DNA of 64,000 nt from Sulfurospirillum sp964466465 (lineage in GTDB: Bacteria > Campylobacterota > Campylobacteria > Campylobacterales > Sulfurospirillaceae): contig CAYXNJ010000006.1 in the NCBI GenBank assembly GCA_964466465.1, positions 7,254-71,253 on the forward strand. Direction: 5' to 3'. Made by a program: the position numbers and the translations under genes. The number at the start of each line of letters is the position of its first letter. Position 1 is the first letter of the stretch. This document shows, piece by piece, positions 51,675 to 61,540 of the stretch. The notes beneath the pieces are model-generated. The model did no database searches. It saw only the letters and a program-made list of their open reading frames with translations, and was not told the DNA's origin.

Positions 51675-52351
51675 GCGTTCTCCGGAAGCGGTAGTTTTGT
51701 CTCGTCAAAGAGGTATTTTTTGTTTTGGATTTTGGTGAGAATCCCTTGGTCTCCTAGCTGTTTAAACAGCTTGATGACGGTAGGTTTACTGACATCGACT
51801 TGCTCCATAATCTCGCTGTAAGAGTAGTTGAGCATATTTTCATGGTCTAAGTTTTTGATGATGAAACGAATGATCTCTACTTGCTTGCTATCGGTGACTG
51901 CGGAGATGGTTTTGATGATGTTGTAAGAGCGCTCAATCTCTTTGGCTTGAATTTTAGGTAAGAGCACATCATGTAAGGAGTTGAGCAGTTCTTTGATGTT
52001 GACAGGTTTAATGATGTAGTTATCGACATGCAGTTTAATGGCATCTAAAAGGTACTCTGTATCGGTAAATGCGGTCGTAACAATGGATGGAAGTTCCATT
52101 TCAAGGTCATTTTTGACGGTGCGCAAGAAGTCAAGTCCATTGCTGTATTTGAGATGGATATCTGCGATGATGACATCGATTTTTTCGTTTTTAATGATTT
52201 CGAGAGCTTCATCGATGGTTTGAACAGGGTAGATTTTTTTCACAAAATCTTCTAAAACAGAAGTGGTGTGTTTGAGCAAGTCTGCCTCATCTTCGATATA
52301 AAGAATGGTAAAACTACCAAGTAATTCAAAATTGCGCTTGTTCATCTTCAT
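51671..52351 (-). CDS. Response regulator with helix-turn-helix output, in the sel operon
   Basis: A 226-residue regulator. The receiver domain has LYIEDEADL with the acidic pair, phospho-acceptor Asp in IIADIHLKYSNGLDF, Thr in IVTTAFTDTEY and Lys in IIKPVNIKE. After a helical linker follows a winged-helix-like HTH (YSEIMEQVDVSKPTVIKL). The start at 52351 is chosen for the GAGG site; its first bases overlap the end of the kinase gene. It is the natural partner of the kinase and might activate the divergent fdh genes. Confidence 0.85.
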   Translation of the reverse strand: MKMNKRNFELLGSFTILYIEDEADLLKHTTSVLEDFVKKIYPVQTIDEALEIIKNEKIDVIIADIHLKYSNGLDFLRTVKNDLEMELPSIVTTAFTDTEYLLDAIKLHVDNYIIKPVNIKELLNSLHDVLLPKIQAKEIERSYNIIKTISAVTDSKQVEIIRFIIKNLDHENMLNYSYSEIMEQVDVSKPTVIKLFKQLGDQGILTKIQNKKYLFDETKLPLPENA

Positions 52352-53957
52352 CACCCTCGTTTGTATTGATGTAATTTTTTGGTATTTCTATTGTAAACAT
52401 TGTACATGCCCAAAAGAGTTTGGTACCTAATTTGTGGCGAATGTTTTTACAGCTTATTTTGCCGTGCATATGTTTTTCAACCATCTGTTTGGACATATAA
52501 AGCCCAATGCCTGTTCCCACACTTTTATGTTTTGTCGTAAAATAGGGGTCGAAAACTTTGGGTATTATATCACTTTTTATACCACCGCCATTGTCGATAA
52601 CATTGATGAAAATACTCTGTGTATTTTGTCTAGCAACGATGTGAATGATCTTGTGTGTTTGCTCACTTTTGCTCGCTAAAACATCTTTAGAGTTACCAAT
52701 AAGGTTCAGTAGAACGTGAATAAGCTCATTTTTAAAGCCAAAGATTTCAAGGTCATCTTTGATAAGAAGCTCTAAAGTAATCTCTTCTTTTTCGAGTTGG
52801 TATTTGGAGAGGTCTATCGCTTTTTGAATCACCTCTTTAATGCGGAAGGCTTTTTTGCTTTTGTTGGGGTTAAAGAAGGTGCGGAAGTCTTCCAGTGTAT
52901 CTGACATATTAGAGGAGAGTAGTTGAGCATCTTTCACACGAGAGGAGATAAATGCTTCATTCAGCTTTCCTGCTAAAAATTTGCTTTCAAAACTTTGAAT
53001 AATCATCATTAAAGAACCTAGTGGCTGGCGCCATTGGTGGGCGATGTTTTGGAGCATCTCTCCAAGGCTTGCCAATCTTGCTTGTTGGAACATGATGTTG
53101 TCTTTTTTACGACTGTTCTCAACTTCACGCTTAATACGAAGCTCCAAGGAGTCGTTGAGGTCACGTAACTCTTTGGTCTTGATAAGGATGTTCTCTTCAA
53201 GATAGTTATGCAAATTTTTAAAATGATTAATGATGATAAGCAGCACCATAGTGATAAAAAAGAAAATCATACCAATCAGAAGAATGAGCATAACGGTACT
53301 GGTTTTAAAAAGGCTATCGTTGACCTGTTTTTCAGTAATTGCCTGTTTAAGATGTGTGGTTATCAGGCTTGAAAGATAGATGTTCAAAGAGTTCGCTTCT
53401 AGGGTAATATCATCGATCAAAAAAGCTGCTTGCTCGGTTTTTGAGTATTTTAAAAGATCGAGCATGATGTTAATTTTACTATCGATACTTTGCATCTTGA
53501 CACTGATCTTATCCACAATACCTTTTTGGAAGATGGTCTTTTCAGGAATTTCAGGTGTCACCAAAAAGAGGCTAAGCCATTTGCTTGCAAAATAAGGGAG
53601 TCCTCCAATTTGGCGATTGGTTGCAAATTGGTAGCTGTTCCATTGCTTGTGTATGATCTGCTGTGCTAGGTAAATGACTTCAATCGCATCGTTATTGCTG
53701 ATCTGTTTGTCGCGAATATCACGCAGGGTTTCAGCAATGTTTACACGGTAATTGTCCTTGATCTCTTCTAAATCGACTTGAGGCTGAGTGTGTTTTTGGA
53801 ACAAGGTTTCATAGTCGTATTTGAGGGCAAAGATGGAGACAAACATCAAAAAGCCAATGGTCATGGTTCCACTAAGGATGATAAAGATAAGAATCTTCGT
53901 TTTGTTGGAAAACTTAATGGTTTCAAGTTTTTGGTTGATAAATTCTACAAACGTCAT
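52326..53957 (-). CDS. Sensor histidine kinase of the sel/fdh locus
   Basis: A 543-residue kinase. The ATG at 53957 directly follows the binding-protein stop. A first membrane segment (ILIFIILSGTMTIGFLMFV), a periplasmic helical sensor of about 180 residues, a second membrane segment near 230-252, a coiled coil, the phospho-acceptor His in NIAHQWRQPLGSLMM, and an ATPase domain with LNLIGNSKD and GTGIGLYMSKQ follow. The HQWRQP motif is typical of kinases in Campylobacterota. The neighbouring periplasmic binding protein is the likely ligand sensor. Confidence 0.9.
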   Translation of the reverse strand: MTFVEFINQKLETIKFSNKTKILIFIILSGTMTIGFLMFVSIFALKYDYETLFQKHTQPQVDLEEIKDNYRVNIAETLRDIRDKQISNNDAIEVIYLAQQIIHKQWNSYQFATNRQIGGLPYFASKWLSLFLVTPEIPEKTIFQKGIVDKISVKMQSIDSKINIMLDLLKYSKTEQAAFLIDDITLEANSLNIYLSSLITTHLKQAITEKQVNDSLFKTSTVMLILLIGMIFFFITMVLLIIINHFKNLHNYLEENILIKTKELRDLNDSLELRIKREVENSRKKDNIMFQQARLASLGEMLQNIAHQWRQPLGSLMMIIQSFESKFLAGKLNEAFISSRVKDAQLLSSNMSDTLEDFRTFFNPNKSKKAFRIKEVIQKAIDLSKYQLEKEEITLELLIKDDLEIFGFKNELIHVLLNLIGNSKDVLASKSEQTHKIIHIVARQNTQSIFINVIDNGGGIKSDIIPKVFDPYFTTKHKSVGTGIGLYMSKQMVEKHMHGKISCKNIRHKLGTKLFWACTMFTIEIPKNYINTNEGDEDEQAQF

Positions 53958-53958
53958 C

Positions 53959-55131
53959 TTAATACTCGTACTTTTGAATGATCTCAAATTTGCCATTGAC
54001 GTAGTTTGAGAGATAGACTTGGTTTAAAAGCTGTGCATGGTTGTATTTTAAAGGAATGTTATCAAGTGTCTGGATTGGAGTATGTTTGAGTTTGTCCAAA
54101 AATTTGTTGGGCGTGATTGTCCCATTGATCGCCTTAAGTGCGGTTACGACAGATTTTGCCGCTAAATAAGCTTCGTAAGAAACCAAAGAAGGCTTTTCTT
54201 CAGGGTAGTAAAATGAAAGGTTTTTCAGATACTCTACGGCTTCTTTAGAGTAAAAATCATCGTAAGAAGGGATGGTTTGAGAGAAAAGAATGTTTTCCCC
54301 TTGACCATGTAATTCACCCATCAGTGCATCAGCATTGACAAATGAAATAGGGCAGAAAATCATTTTAGAAGGAATATGCTCTTTGACTTTTTCAATAAAA
54401 CGCGCGGTCGGTTTATAAGAGCCTACCAAGATGATCGCTTCGGGTTTTGCTGCTTCAATTTCATGAATAGCATGACGAATGGAAAGCGTATTGCGTTTAT
54501 AGGTTCCTTCCGCACTCAGTGTGAGATTGCGTTTTGCAAGTGCGTTTGAGAGCGCTATGTAGCCTTCTTCACCATAATCATCATTTTGATAAAAAATGGC
54601 AAAACGAGTGATGCTTTTTTGTTTGGTGAGGTACTCGACTAAAGCATCCAGTTCTTCAGTGTAGGAACTTCTAAAATTAACAACATTGGGCGTATCTTTG
54701 GTGCGAAGAAAAGAAGCTCCTGTATAAGGCGCTATAAAAGGAATGTTGGTTTCGGAAATAAGAGGAAGCACGCGTTTGACTGTAGGTGTTCCCACAAAAC
54801 CAAAGAGCGCAAAAACATCATCTTTGGTAATCAGTTTAATCGTATTGCTAAAAGTGTTTTCAGGTTCATATTTATCATCATATTGAATAAATTCTATTTT
54901 CTTACCCTGCACGCCACCTCTGGCATTGGTATGGCTGAAGTAGGTGTTGGCACCTACAACCACATCACGCCCTAAATGACTGTTGATACCTGTGAGTGGT
55001 AAGGATGCCCCTAAGAGTATGGTACTTTTTTCGATTCCTTTATACGATGTACTTAAGAAGAAAAGAAGTGCTACAGCAACTAGTGTTATCAAGCTTGTGA
55101 TCAGAAAGTTTTTATTGACCAAAATGAACAA
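53959..55131 (-). CDS. Periplasmic ligand-binding protein of LivJ/AmiC type
   Basis: A 390-residue Peripla_BP_6 protein. An N-terminal hydrophobic segment (ITSLITLVAVALLFFLSTS) acts as signal or anchor, then the ligand fold ILLGASLPLTGINSHLG and later FIAPYTGASFLR. No ATG is available at the N-terminus; a TTG at 55122 has GAAGG at a good distance, the TTG at 55131 does not. No permease or ATPase gene is adjacent, and a kinase gene follows immediately, so a sensing role, with the ligand-binding protein signalling to the kinase, is more likely than transport. Confidence 0.82.
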   Translation of the reverse strand: MFILVNKNFLITSLITLVAVALLFFLSTSYKGIEKSTILLGASLPLTGINSHLGRDVVVGANTYFSHTNARGGVQGKKIEFIQYDDKYEPENTFSNTIKLITKDDVFALFGFVGTPTVKRVLPLISETNIPFIAPYTGASFLRTKDTPNVVNFRSSYTEELDALVEYLTKQKSITRFAIFYQNDDYGEEGYIALSNALAKRNLTLSAEGTYKRNTLSIRHAIHEIEAAKPEAIILVGSYKPTARFIEKVKEHIPSKMIFCPISFVNADALMGELHGQGENILFSQTIPSYDDFYSKEAVEYLKNLSFYYPEEKPSLVSYEAYLAAKSVVTALKAINGTITPNKFLDKLKHTPIQTLDNIPLKYNHAQLLNQVYLSNYVNGKFEIIQKYEY

Positions 55132-55230
55132 CCTTCAGCATTTAATCCTAGTTATTATAGCCTAAGAATATCTATAAATGATAAATCTGCTCTTGTTAAG
55201 AACCATTTAATACAATTCATTTTACAATTC

Positions 55231-55248
55231 GGTAAATTATGATTTACC
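55231..55248. promoter_or_regulatory. Inverted repeat just upstream of the fdh accessory operon
   Basis: GGTAAAT (55231-55237) and ATTTACC (55242-55248) form a perfect dyad with a four-base spacer, three bases before the start codon at 55252. As an operator it would block both transcription and ribosome access. It lies in the shared divergent region of the sel and fdh operons. Confidence 0.5.
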
Positions 55249-55251
55249 AAT

Positions 55252-56946
55252 ATGGACTATACAATGCAAAAAGAGTACGTTTTTTACAATACTATCGGCT
55301 TAGATTTTCCCTTAAGTGATGAGATTGAAATCGTTACAAGCGCCTGTAATGGCGAGTATCTTGTCTCCAACCATCCTGAGGCTGAGGCAGTAATTTATGC
55401 ACCAGAGATCAACTTCTATCTTAAGCAATCGCTTGATCCTATAGCGCAAAAAATCGGTAACGTTGCAAAACTTTATGCGATGCGTGCACTTGGTTTTGAT
55501 TTTGCTCAAGATATGGACTATACGCAAGAGGTCGGCAATAGGGTTTTAATCGTCAGCGATGATGCACATCATGAAGCGCTCAAAACTGAACTCAGTAACG
55601 AAGAGTTTACGGTCATTCTTCTTTCACCTTCACAAATTTTAGATGTCAACGGTCACATTGGTGCGCTTAGCGTAACGCTCAAAAAAGAGGGTGAACTTTT
55701 TGATCTTGAGTGCGACCAGATTATCTGGTGGAATGCCCCTGTTTTTGCGATGAAACAAAGCGGTGTGTATGACCCTGTTGTTATCGGCTTAGAGAGTGCA
55801 CTCAAAAAACTGCGTGACAACAAAGGTGAGTACCACTATAAAAACTACATCAACTATGATCCTTCCATTTGTCAGTACCATGAAAGACGTGTTGAAGTGT
55901 GTGGTAAATGTGCTGAGGTTTGCCCAACAGTTGCGATTTTAAAAGAAGATGAAGAGAAGCATTTAGCATTTTCTCATATTGATTGCCATGGCTGTGGCGG
56001 ATGTGTCAGTGTATGCCCTAGTGGAGCGATTGACTATACTCAAATGCCTCGTATCGCTTTTTCACATTTGAGTGATTATTTCAAAGGCTCAATAGCGCTC
56101 ATTATTCCTCATAAGATGGATTTGAACTTGATCGATACACCTTTGAAAGAAGGCGTGTTACCTTTGATGATTGAGGGTGAAAAATACCTTCATGAAGCAC
56201 ACCTTTTAAATCTGCTTCAAACCAGTGGCAATCCAGTCATTTTCTATACCGATTTTATCTCTAAAGGTACGGGTGATGTCATTCGCATTCTCAATGAAAT
56301 TTTTGAGAAAAAGTACCATAAAAAAGCAATTTACGTGTGTGAAAATAGTGCGGATTTAGCGCGTATTTTTGAAAGTCTAGAGAGCATTCCTGAGTGTATG
56401 TACGGCATCAATGAAGAGGGACTTCGCAAACGTGAAATCTTCTCAGCACGCCTTGCGCATCTCGTGGGCGATGAAGATTTAGGTGTTGTGAAAACGGGTG
56501 AGCACGTTCACTATGGTGATATCAAAATTGATGAGAGTAAATGTACCCTATGCCTTAGCTGTGTAGGAGCCTGTAATGTACGCGCACTCACTGCGCATCC
56601 AGAAGATAATTCACTTCGCTTTAACGCTTCCATTTGTACTAACTGTGGGTATTGTGAAGTCACCTGTCCTGAGAAAGAGTGCCTTAGCGTTATTAAAGAT
56701 GAAATCAGTTTAAAACCAAGCTGGTTCTCACAGCGCACAATGGCAAAAGACGAACTCTTTACCTGTATCGAGTGTGGGATGCCATTTGCAACGGTCAAAG
56801 CAGTTGAAAAAATTGCAGCCATTATGACGCCACTTTTTGGCAGTGATGAGATAAAGCTAAGAACACTTTACTGTTGTGCTACCTGTAAACCTAAAGTGAT
56901 GTTTAAAGCACACATGGAAAATGAAAAAAAAGGAATTGAGGGATGA
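55252..56946 (+). CDS. Multi-[4Fe-4S] protein of the formate dehydrogenase locus
   Basis: A 564-residue soluble iron-sulfur protein. Four ferredoxin-type motifs are visible: CGKCAEVCP near 217, CHGCGGCVSVCP near 245, CTLCLSCVGAC near 431 and CTNCGYCEVTCP near 462. A further C-terminal CIECG with a CCATC near 505-545 looks like a zinc or Fe-S ribbon. There is no signal sequence. The first ATG lacks a good ribosome site; the ATG at 55264 is an alternative. It is cotranscribed with the TorD-like gene and stands next to fdh genes, so it could be an assembly or electron-transfer factor. Confidence 0.78.
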   Translation: MDYTMQKEYVFYNTIGLDFPLSDEIEIVTSACNGEYLVSNHPEAEAVIYAPEINFYLKQSLDPIAQKIGNVAKLYAMRALGFDFAQDMDYTQEVGNRVLIVSDDAHHEALKTELSNEEFTVILLSPSQILDVNGHIGALSVTLKKEGELFDLECDQIIWWNAPVFAMKQSGVYDPVVIGLESALKKLRDNKGEYHYKNYINYDPSICQYHERRVEVCGKCAEVCPTVAILKEDEEKHLAFSHIDCHGCGGCVSVCPSGAIDYTQMPRIAFSHLSDYFKGSIALIIPHKMDLNLIDTPLKEGVLPLMIEGEKYLHEAHLLNLLQTSGNPVIFYTDFISKGTGDVIRILNEIFEKKYHKKAIYVCENSADLARIFESLESIPECMYGINEEGLRKREIFSARLAHLVGDEDLGVVKTGEHVHYGDIKIDESKCTLCLSCVGACNVRALTAHPEDNSLRFNASICTNCGYCEVTCPEKECLSVIKDEISLKPSWFSQRTMAKDELFTCIECGMPFATVKAVEKIAAIMTPLFGSDEIKLRTLYCCATCKPKVMFKAHMENEKKGIEG

Positions 56947-57653
56947 ACCAAGAGGCAATTAATCAAGCACGATTGCTCTACTACGCTTTTTTTACGAAAA
57001 TATTAGACTTTGTTGAAAAAGAAGAGGCGTATGCAGATATTGAAGCGTTGTTAGATATTTTTAGTCAAAATCCTTTGGATGAGAGTACGCAAGAGGCGTT
57101 TTTATCGATTAAAAACCATCTAAAATCAGAAGGTTTTGCTACTTTAAAACAAGAATACGATGATGTTTTTGTCTCTCCTGAGAGCTCTTTTATTCCTCTA
57201 AGCGCTTCATATTACGATGAAGGCAGAGATGATGGCCAAAAAAGAGTCAAAGCAGCAGGATTGGTACTTCGTTCAAAATTTAGAAGAAACAAACCTGTCT
57301 GCAATGACTCAGAAGATCAAATTTTGTTTCTCTTTCGCTTTATGAATAAACTCATTCAAGCGGGAGTTGAGGGTGATGCAGAGAGTTTAGCGCTTTCACG
57401 TGAGCTTTTTGCGGATGTTATCAATGATTGTATCGATGAATTTATCGACCATTTATTTGAGCATGAGCAAACATTTTTTTACAAAAACACCGCCATCATT
57501 TTAAGAGCATTTATTGATTTTGAAAGGCTCTATTTAAACGTAGCTCCATCTCAAAAAGTTGAGAGTGCTGAGAGAGTCAGTGCTGCAATTCAAAGAGATC
57601 GAAAGCCGCTTACGCAAAGAGTCAGACGAAATTTAGACGAAATTGTTTTGTAG
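56943..57653 (+). CDS. TorD/DmsD-like molecular chaperone
   Basis: A 236-residue all-helical protein of the TorD-like family (LLYYAFFTKILDFVE, then YDDVFVSPESSFIPLSASYY and the conserved FLFRFMNKLI). Chaperones of this type hold Tat-exported molybdo- or tungsto-enzymes until their cofactor is inserted. It overlaps the iron-sulfur protein gene by four bases and precedes the formate dehydrogenase genes, so FdhA is its likely client. Confidence 0.85.
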   Translation: MNQEAINQARLLYYAFFTKILDFVEKEEAYADIEALLDIFSQNPLDESTQEAFLSIKNHLKSEGFATLKQEYDDVFVSPESSFIPLSASYYDEGRDDGQKRVKAAGLVLRSKFRRNKPVCNDSEDQILFLFRFMNKLIQAGVEGDAESLALSRELFADVINDCIDEFIDHLFEHEQTFFYKNTAIILRAFIDFERLYLNVAPSQKVESAERVSAAIQRDRKPLTQRVRRNLDEIVL

Positions 57654-57658
57654 ATAAA

Positions 57659-57717
57659 TATGCAAAATTTGCATAAATTAAGAGTTCTCACCTCTTTAAA
57701 TATGCAAATTTTGCACA
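57659..57717. promoter_or_regulatory. Tandem palindromic operators upstream of the fdhA group
   Basis: TATGCAAAATTTGCATA (57659-57675) is a perfect 17-bp palindrome; TATGCAAATTTTGCACA (57701-57717) repeats it with one mismatch in the second arm. Their centres are 42 bases apart, four turns of the helix, so two dimers would bind on the same face. They lie in the 161-base gap between the TorD-like gene and the Tat peptide gene. A small AT-hairpin follows near 57759-57774. Confidence 0.7.
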
Positions 57718-57814
57718 ATGCTAAAAAGGGTTACCAAAGAGCGTATAGACGTTTTTGAGTAACTCTTTTTAGAGTGAAAAACTGATTCCTTAACGGGAAA
57801 AGGAGGCGTAAAGT

Positions 57815-58018
57815 ATGCAAGAAAACAGAAGGGACTTTCTAAAAAAAGCCCTTGGAACAACTGCTGTGGTAGCAACAGCAGGAGCGAGCGGAGCTTTAGC
57901 AAGTGCTAAAAGTGACGCAAAAGGCAGTAACGGTGTCGTTTATGGCAAATCTCCAAAAAAAGAGATTGTGTATAAAGAGACAAAAGAATGGGAACTCTAC
58001 TATAAGAGAACCTATTAA
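57815..58018 (+). CDS. Formate dehydrogenase region Tat-targeted small protein
   Basis: A 67-residue protein with a twin-arginine signal (NRRDFLKKALGTTAVVATA) and a short Lys-rich mature part ending WELYYKRTY. It matches the small family found directly upstream of fdhA in many Proteobacteria; its role is probably as an FdhA-associated small subunit or maturation helper. AAAGGAGG stands at a good distance upstream. It is 15 bases before fdhA. Confidence 0.85.
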   Translation: MQENRRDFLKKALGTTAVVATAGASGALASAKSDAKGSNGVVYGKSPKKEIVYKETKEWELYYKRTY

Positions 58019-58033
58019 TCACTAGGAGATTAT

Positions 58034-60898
58034 ATGAGTAAAAGCGAAACCCCAATACTCTCCTCTAGCAAAATCGGAAGACGTTCATTTTTAAAAATGG
58101 CGGCTCTTGGAAGTGCTAGTTTTGGAGCAGGGAATCTTCTTGCAAAAGAAGAGGCAATTCGTCCAGCAACAGCGGAAGAGGTAAAGAACCCATTCCCAGG
58201 TAGTAAAACAGTTAAAACGATCTGTTCGATCTGTTCAGCAGGATGCGGAATCAAAGCCGAAGTACAAAACGGTGTATGGGTTAGACAAGAACCAGCACAT
58301 GATCATCCGATCAGTGAGGGAAGTCACTGTTGTAAAGGAACCGATCAAATCGACCTTACAAAGTCTAAACAACGTATTAAATACCCAATGAAAAAAGAGA
58401 ACGGTAAATGGCATCGTTTAACGTGGGAGCAAGCCATCAGTGAAATCTCTGCTAAGATGTTAAAAATCAGAGAAGAGAATGGTCCTGACACAGCAATGTT
58501 CTTGGGTTCAGCAAAATTCAATAACCAACAAGCCTTTTACTTTAGAAAATTTGCCGCGTTTTGGGGCTCAAACAATATCGATCACGTAGCTAGAATCTGA
58601 CATAGTGCTTCTGTTGCCGGTGCGGCAAATACATGGGGTTACGGTGCTATGACAAATCACTTTGGTGACGTTGTCGCAAATTCTAAATTAATTATGATGG
58701 TCGGAGCAAACTCTGCCGTTGCGAATCCAATCGGATTTAAACATTTCCTACAAGCTAAAGATAGAGGCGCGAAGTTAATCGTGGTTGACCCTATCTACAC
58801 TAGAAGTGCTGCTAAAGCGGATATCTATGTCCGATTACGCCCGGGCACAGACATCGCATTTGCGTATGGACTTTTACATGTTATTTTTAAAAATGGCTGG
58901 GAAGATAAAGATTTTATTGATCATAGAACGTATGCAATGGATCAAATCAGAGCAGAAGCTGCTAAATGGACACCTGAGGTTGCTTCAGATGTTAGCGGCG
59001 TTCCTGTGGCTCAAATCCTTGAAGTTGCTGAGCTTTATGCTAAAACAAAACCTGCTGCAATTGCATGGTCTTTGGGTATCACACAACACTCCGTAGGAAG
59101 TTCAAATACGAGAATTCTTCCAATTCTTGCTCTTGTAACAGGTAATGCAGGTAAACCAGGAGGAGGTTGTCAAATCATTCGTGGTCACGATAACGTTCAA
59201 GGTGCAACCGATATGGCATGTTTAGCTGATTCACTTCCTGGATATTATGGTTTGGACAAAGCGGCATGGCAGTACTATGCAAAAACATGGGGTGTGAGTT
59301 TAGAATATCTCCAAAATCGTTTCCATCCTGAGCTTGATGATAAGGGTGAGCGCAAATGGATGCACGCTAAAGGTTTCTCACTTGCTAAATGGTGGCAAGG
59401 TGTTCTCCAAGAGGAAAAAACAACCTCTTCAGCACCGATTCGTGTTCTTTGGGTACAAGGAACAGGTATTACCTCTATGTCTCAGCAAGTCAAAATCAAA
59501 GAAGCGATAGACAAACTTGATATGCTGGTTATCGCAGAGCCATTTGTGAATGAGGCAGCGATTATTACGGATCGAAAAGATGGTATTTACATTCTTCCTG
59601 TTGCTACACAGTTTGAATGTGAAGGAACCCTTTCTGCAACAAACCGTTCAGCGCAATGGCGTACACAAGTTGTTGAGCCACTCTATGAAAGTAAGCAAGA
59701 CCATGAAGTCATGTTTGAGTTTGCGAAAAAATTTGGTTTCTATGACGAGTACGTAAAAGGCATGAAAATGCGTGCTGAAAACGGTAACGTTGTTCAGTAC
59801 AAAAACGATTTTGTATGGCCAGATGACGCGGTTCGTGAGATTGCGCGTACGGTTAAAAGTATTGGTCTTTCAGGCTGGACACCAGAGCGTTTACGTAAAC
59901 ACCAAGCAAACTGGCATCTTTTTGATCCATTGACACTCAAAGGTCGTGGTGAGATGGAAGGTGAATACTACGGACTTCCATGGCCATGCTGGGATGAAAA
60001 ACATCCAGGCACACCTATTCTTTACGATGCTGCTAAGCCAGTCAATGAAGGTGGTATGGGCTTTAGAAATCGTTTTGGACTAGAGCACAATGGTGTAAGC
60101 CAAATTGCGGATGAAACTGTAACACTACCAGGTCAAAAGATTAAAGGTGGTTACCCACAACTCACTAAAGCAAATATTGAAAAAGTGCTTGGCATTACGC
60201 TTTCTGAAGAAGAGAAAGCGCAAATGGGACCAAGCTGGGCGATGGATTACAGTGGACTCATTCAAAAATATGCACGTGAGTATGGTGTTTGTGTATTTGG
60301 TAATGCTAGAGCGCGTACGATTGTTTGGGAATTCCCAGATCCAGTCCCCGTTCATAGAGAGCCAATTCACTCACCGCGTTGGGATTTGGTTCAAAAATAC
60401 CCAGCATTGCCTGATCAAGCGAATAACTTTAGGGTTGCAACGCGCTACATCACAGAGCAAACCAAGCAAGATTGGTCAAAAGAGTTCCCAACCGTTATGA
60501 CCAGTATGCGTTTGGTTAACCTAAGTGGTGCAGGAATGCTAGAGCGAACCAGTAAGTACCTCTCCAGCATTACGCCAGAGATGTTTGCGAACATTCACCC
60601 TGATCTTGCTTCTAAGTATGGCATCGAAGATAAAGGCATGATGTGGATTCACGCACCTCAAGGTACAAAGATTAAAGTAAGAGCACACTATAACCGTAGC
60701 GTAACGCCTGATCGTATCTGTATGCCGTATAACTTTGCGGGTATTATGCAGGGTGTGGATTTGAGTGCAAATTATCCAGAGGGCACAAAACCATATACCA
60801 TTGGTGAGAGTTCAAATACGATTGTTAACTACGGATTTGACCCAATCACCCAAATTTCAGAGTTCAACGCAGGTCTATGCCGCGTAGAGAAAGCGTAA
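58034..60898 (+). CDS. fdhA: Formate dehydrogenase catalytic subunit, selenocysteine-containing
   Basis: 954 residues including selenocysteine, read through the in-frame TGA at 58598-58600. The Tat signal has GRRSFLK near residues 15-21; a [4Fe-4S] motif CSICSAGCG follows near 66, with a fourth Cys in SHCCKG. The TGA lies in ARI-Sec-HSASVAGAA, the exact position of Sec in E. coli FdnG (ARV-Sec-HGPTVASLA). The remaining part is a normal molybdopterin (or tungsten) oxidoreductase with a C-terminal MopB domain. It oxidises formate in the periplasm. A SECIS-like hairpin begins 13 bases after the TGA. Confidence 0.96.
58598..58628 (+). promoter_or_regulatory. UGA selenocysteine codon and SECIS hairpin
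   Basis: After TGA (58598-58600), TTGCC (58614-58618) pairs with GGCAA (58624-58628) around GGTGC. The distance to the UGA and the G-U pair in the loop fit the bacterial SECIS recognised by SelB. The codon is followed by a His-Ser-Ala continuation, as in other Fdh enzymes. Confidence 0.88.
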
Positions 60899-60907
60899 GG
60901 AGAGAAC

Positions 60908-61540
60908 ATGGAAAATATCAATAGCAGATTAAAATTCTATTGTGATACCGATAGATGTATTGAGTGTTTTGCATGTGTGGTTTCGTGCCAAAATGCGCAT
61001 GAACTCCCTGTGGGTATAGCACGTCGTAAAGTGGTCACACTCAATGATGGTGTTGAAGGCAAAGAGACTTCAATTTCCATCGCGTGTATGCACTGTAGCG
61101 ATGCTCCTTGTTCTCAAGTATGTCCCGTCGATTGTTTCTATATCCGAGAAGACGGCATCGTCCTTCATGATAAAAACAAATGTATCGGTTGTGGCTACTG
61201 TTTGTATGCTTGTCCATTTGGTGCTCCACAGTTCCCAAGAGATGGCGCATTTGGCGCTAAAGGGGCGATGGATAAATGTACCATGTGTGCAGGTGGTCCT
61301 TTAGAGACCAACTCTGAAAAAGAGAGACACACCTATGGTCAAAACCGTATCTCAGAGGGAAAAGTACCTGTATGTGCTGCCATGTGTTCCACCAATGCAC
61401 TGATGATTGGTACATCGGATAAAGTTTCTGAGCTATACCGTACCAGAGTCTTGGCCCGCGGTCAAAGCAAAGAAGCCAATAACTCGTACCTTTGGAATAT
61501 GGCATACAACAAACAAGGCAGAAAAGGGCTTACACAATGA
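60908..61540 (+). CDS. fdhB: Formate dehydrogenase iron-sulfur subunit
   Basis: A 210-residue protein with four ferredoxin-type clusters: CIECFACVVSCQ, CSDAPCSQVCPVDC, CIGCGYCLYACP and CTMC. It has no signal and is probably co-exported with FdhA through its Tat signal. It passes electrons to the cytochrome b subunit. It is shorter than the E. coli counterpart because the C-terminal transmembrane helix of FdnH is absent, which is usual in this phylum. It overlaps the fdhC start by four bases. Confidence 0.93.
   Translation: MENINSRLKFYCDTDRCIECFACVVSCQNAHELPVGIARRKVVTLNDGVEGKETSISIACMHCSDAPCSQVCPVDCFYIREDGIVLHDKNKCIGCGYCLYACPFGAPQFPRDGAFGAKGAMDKCTMCAGGPLETNSEKERHTYGQNRISEGKVPVCAAMCSTNALMIGTSDKVSELYRTRVLARGQSKEANNSYLWNMAYNKQGRKGLTQ

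Noticed and set aside
55132..55251. tRNA-Sec gene (selC) near selA/selB
   Set aside because: No long acceptor arm or cloverleaf could be drawn in this gap or in other gaps of the locus.
58598..58600. Stop codon truncating fdhA
   Set aside because: The frame continues with full homology, the UGA is at the known Sec site, a SECIS-like hairpin follows and selA/selB are nearby.
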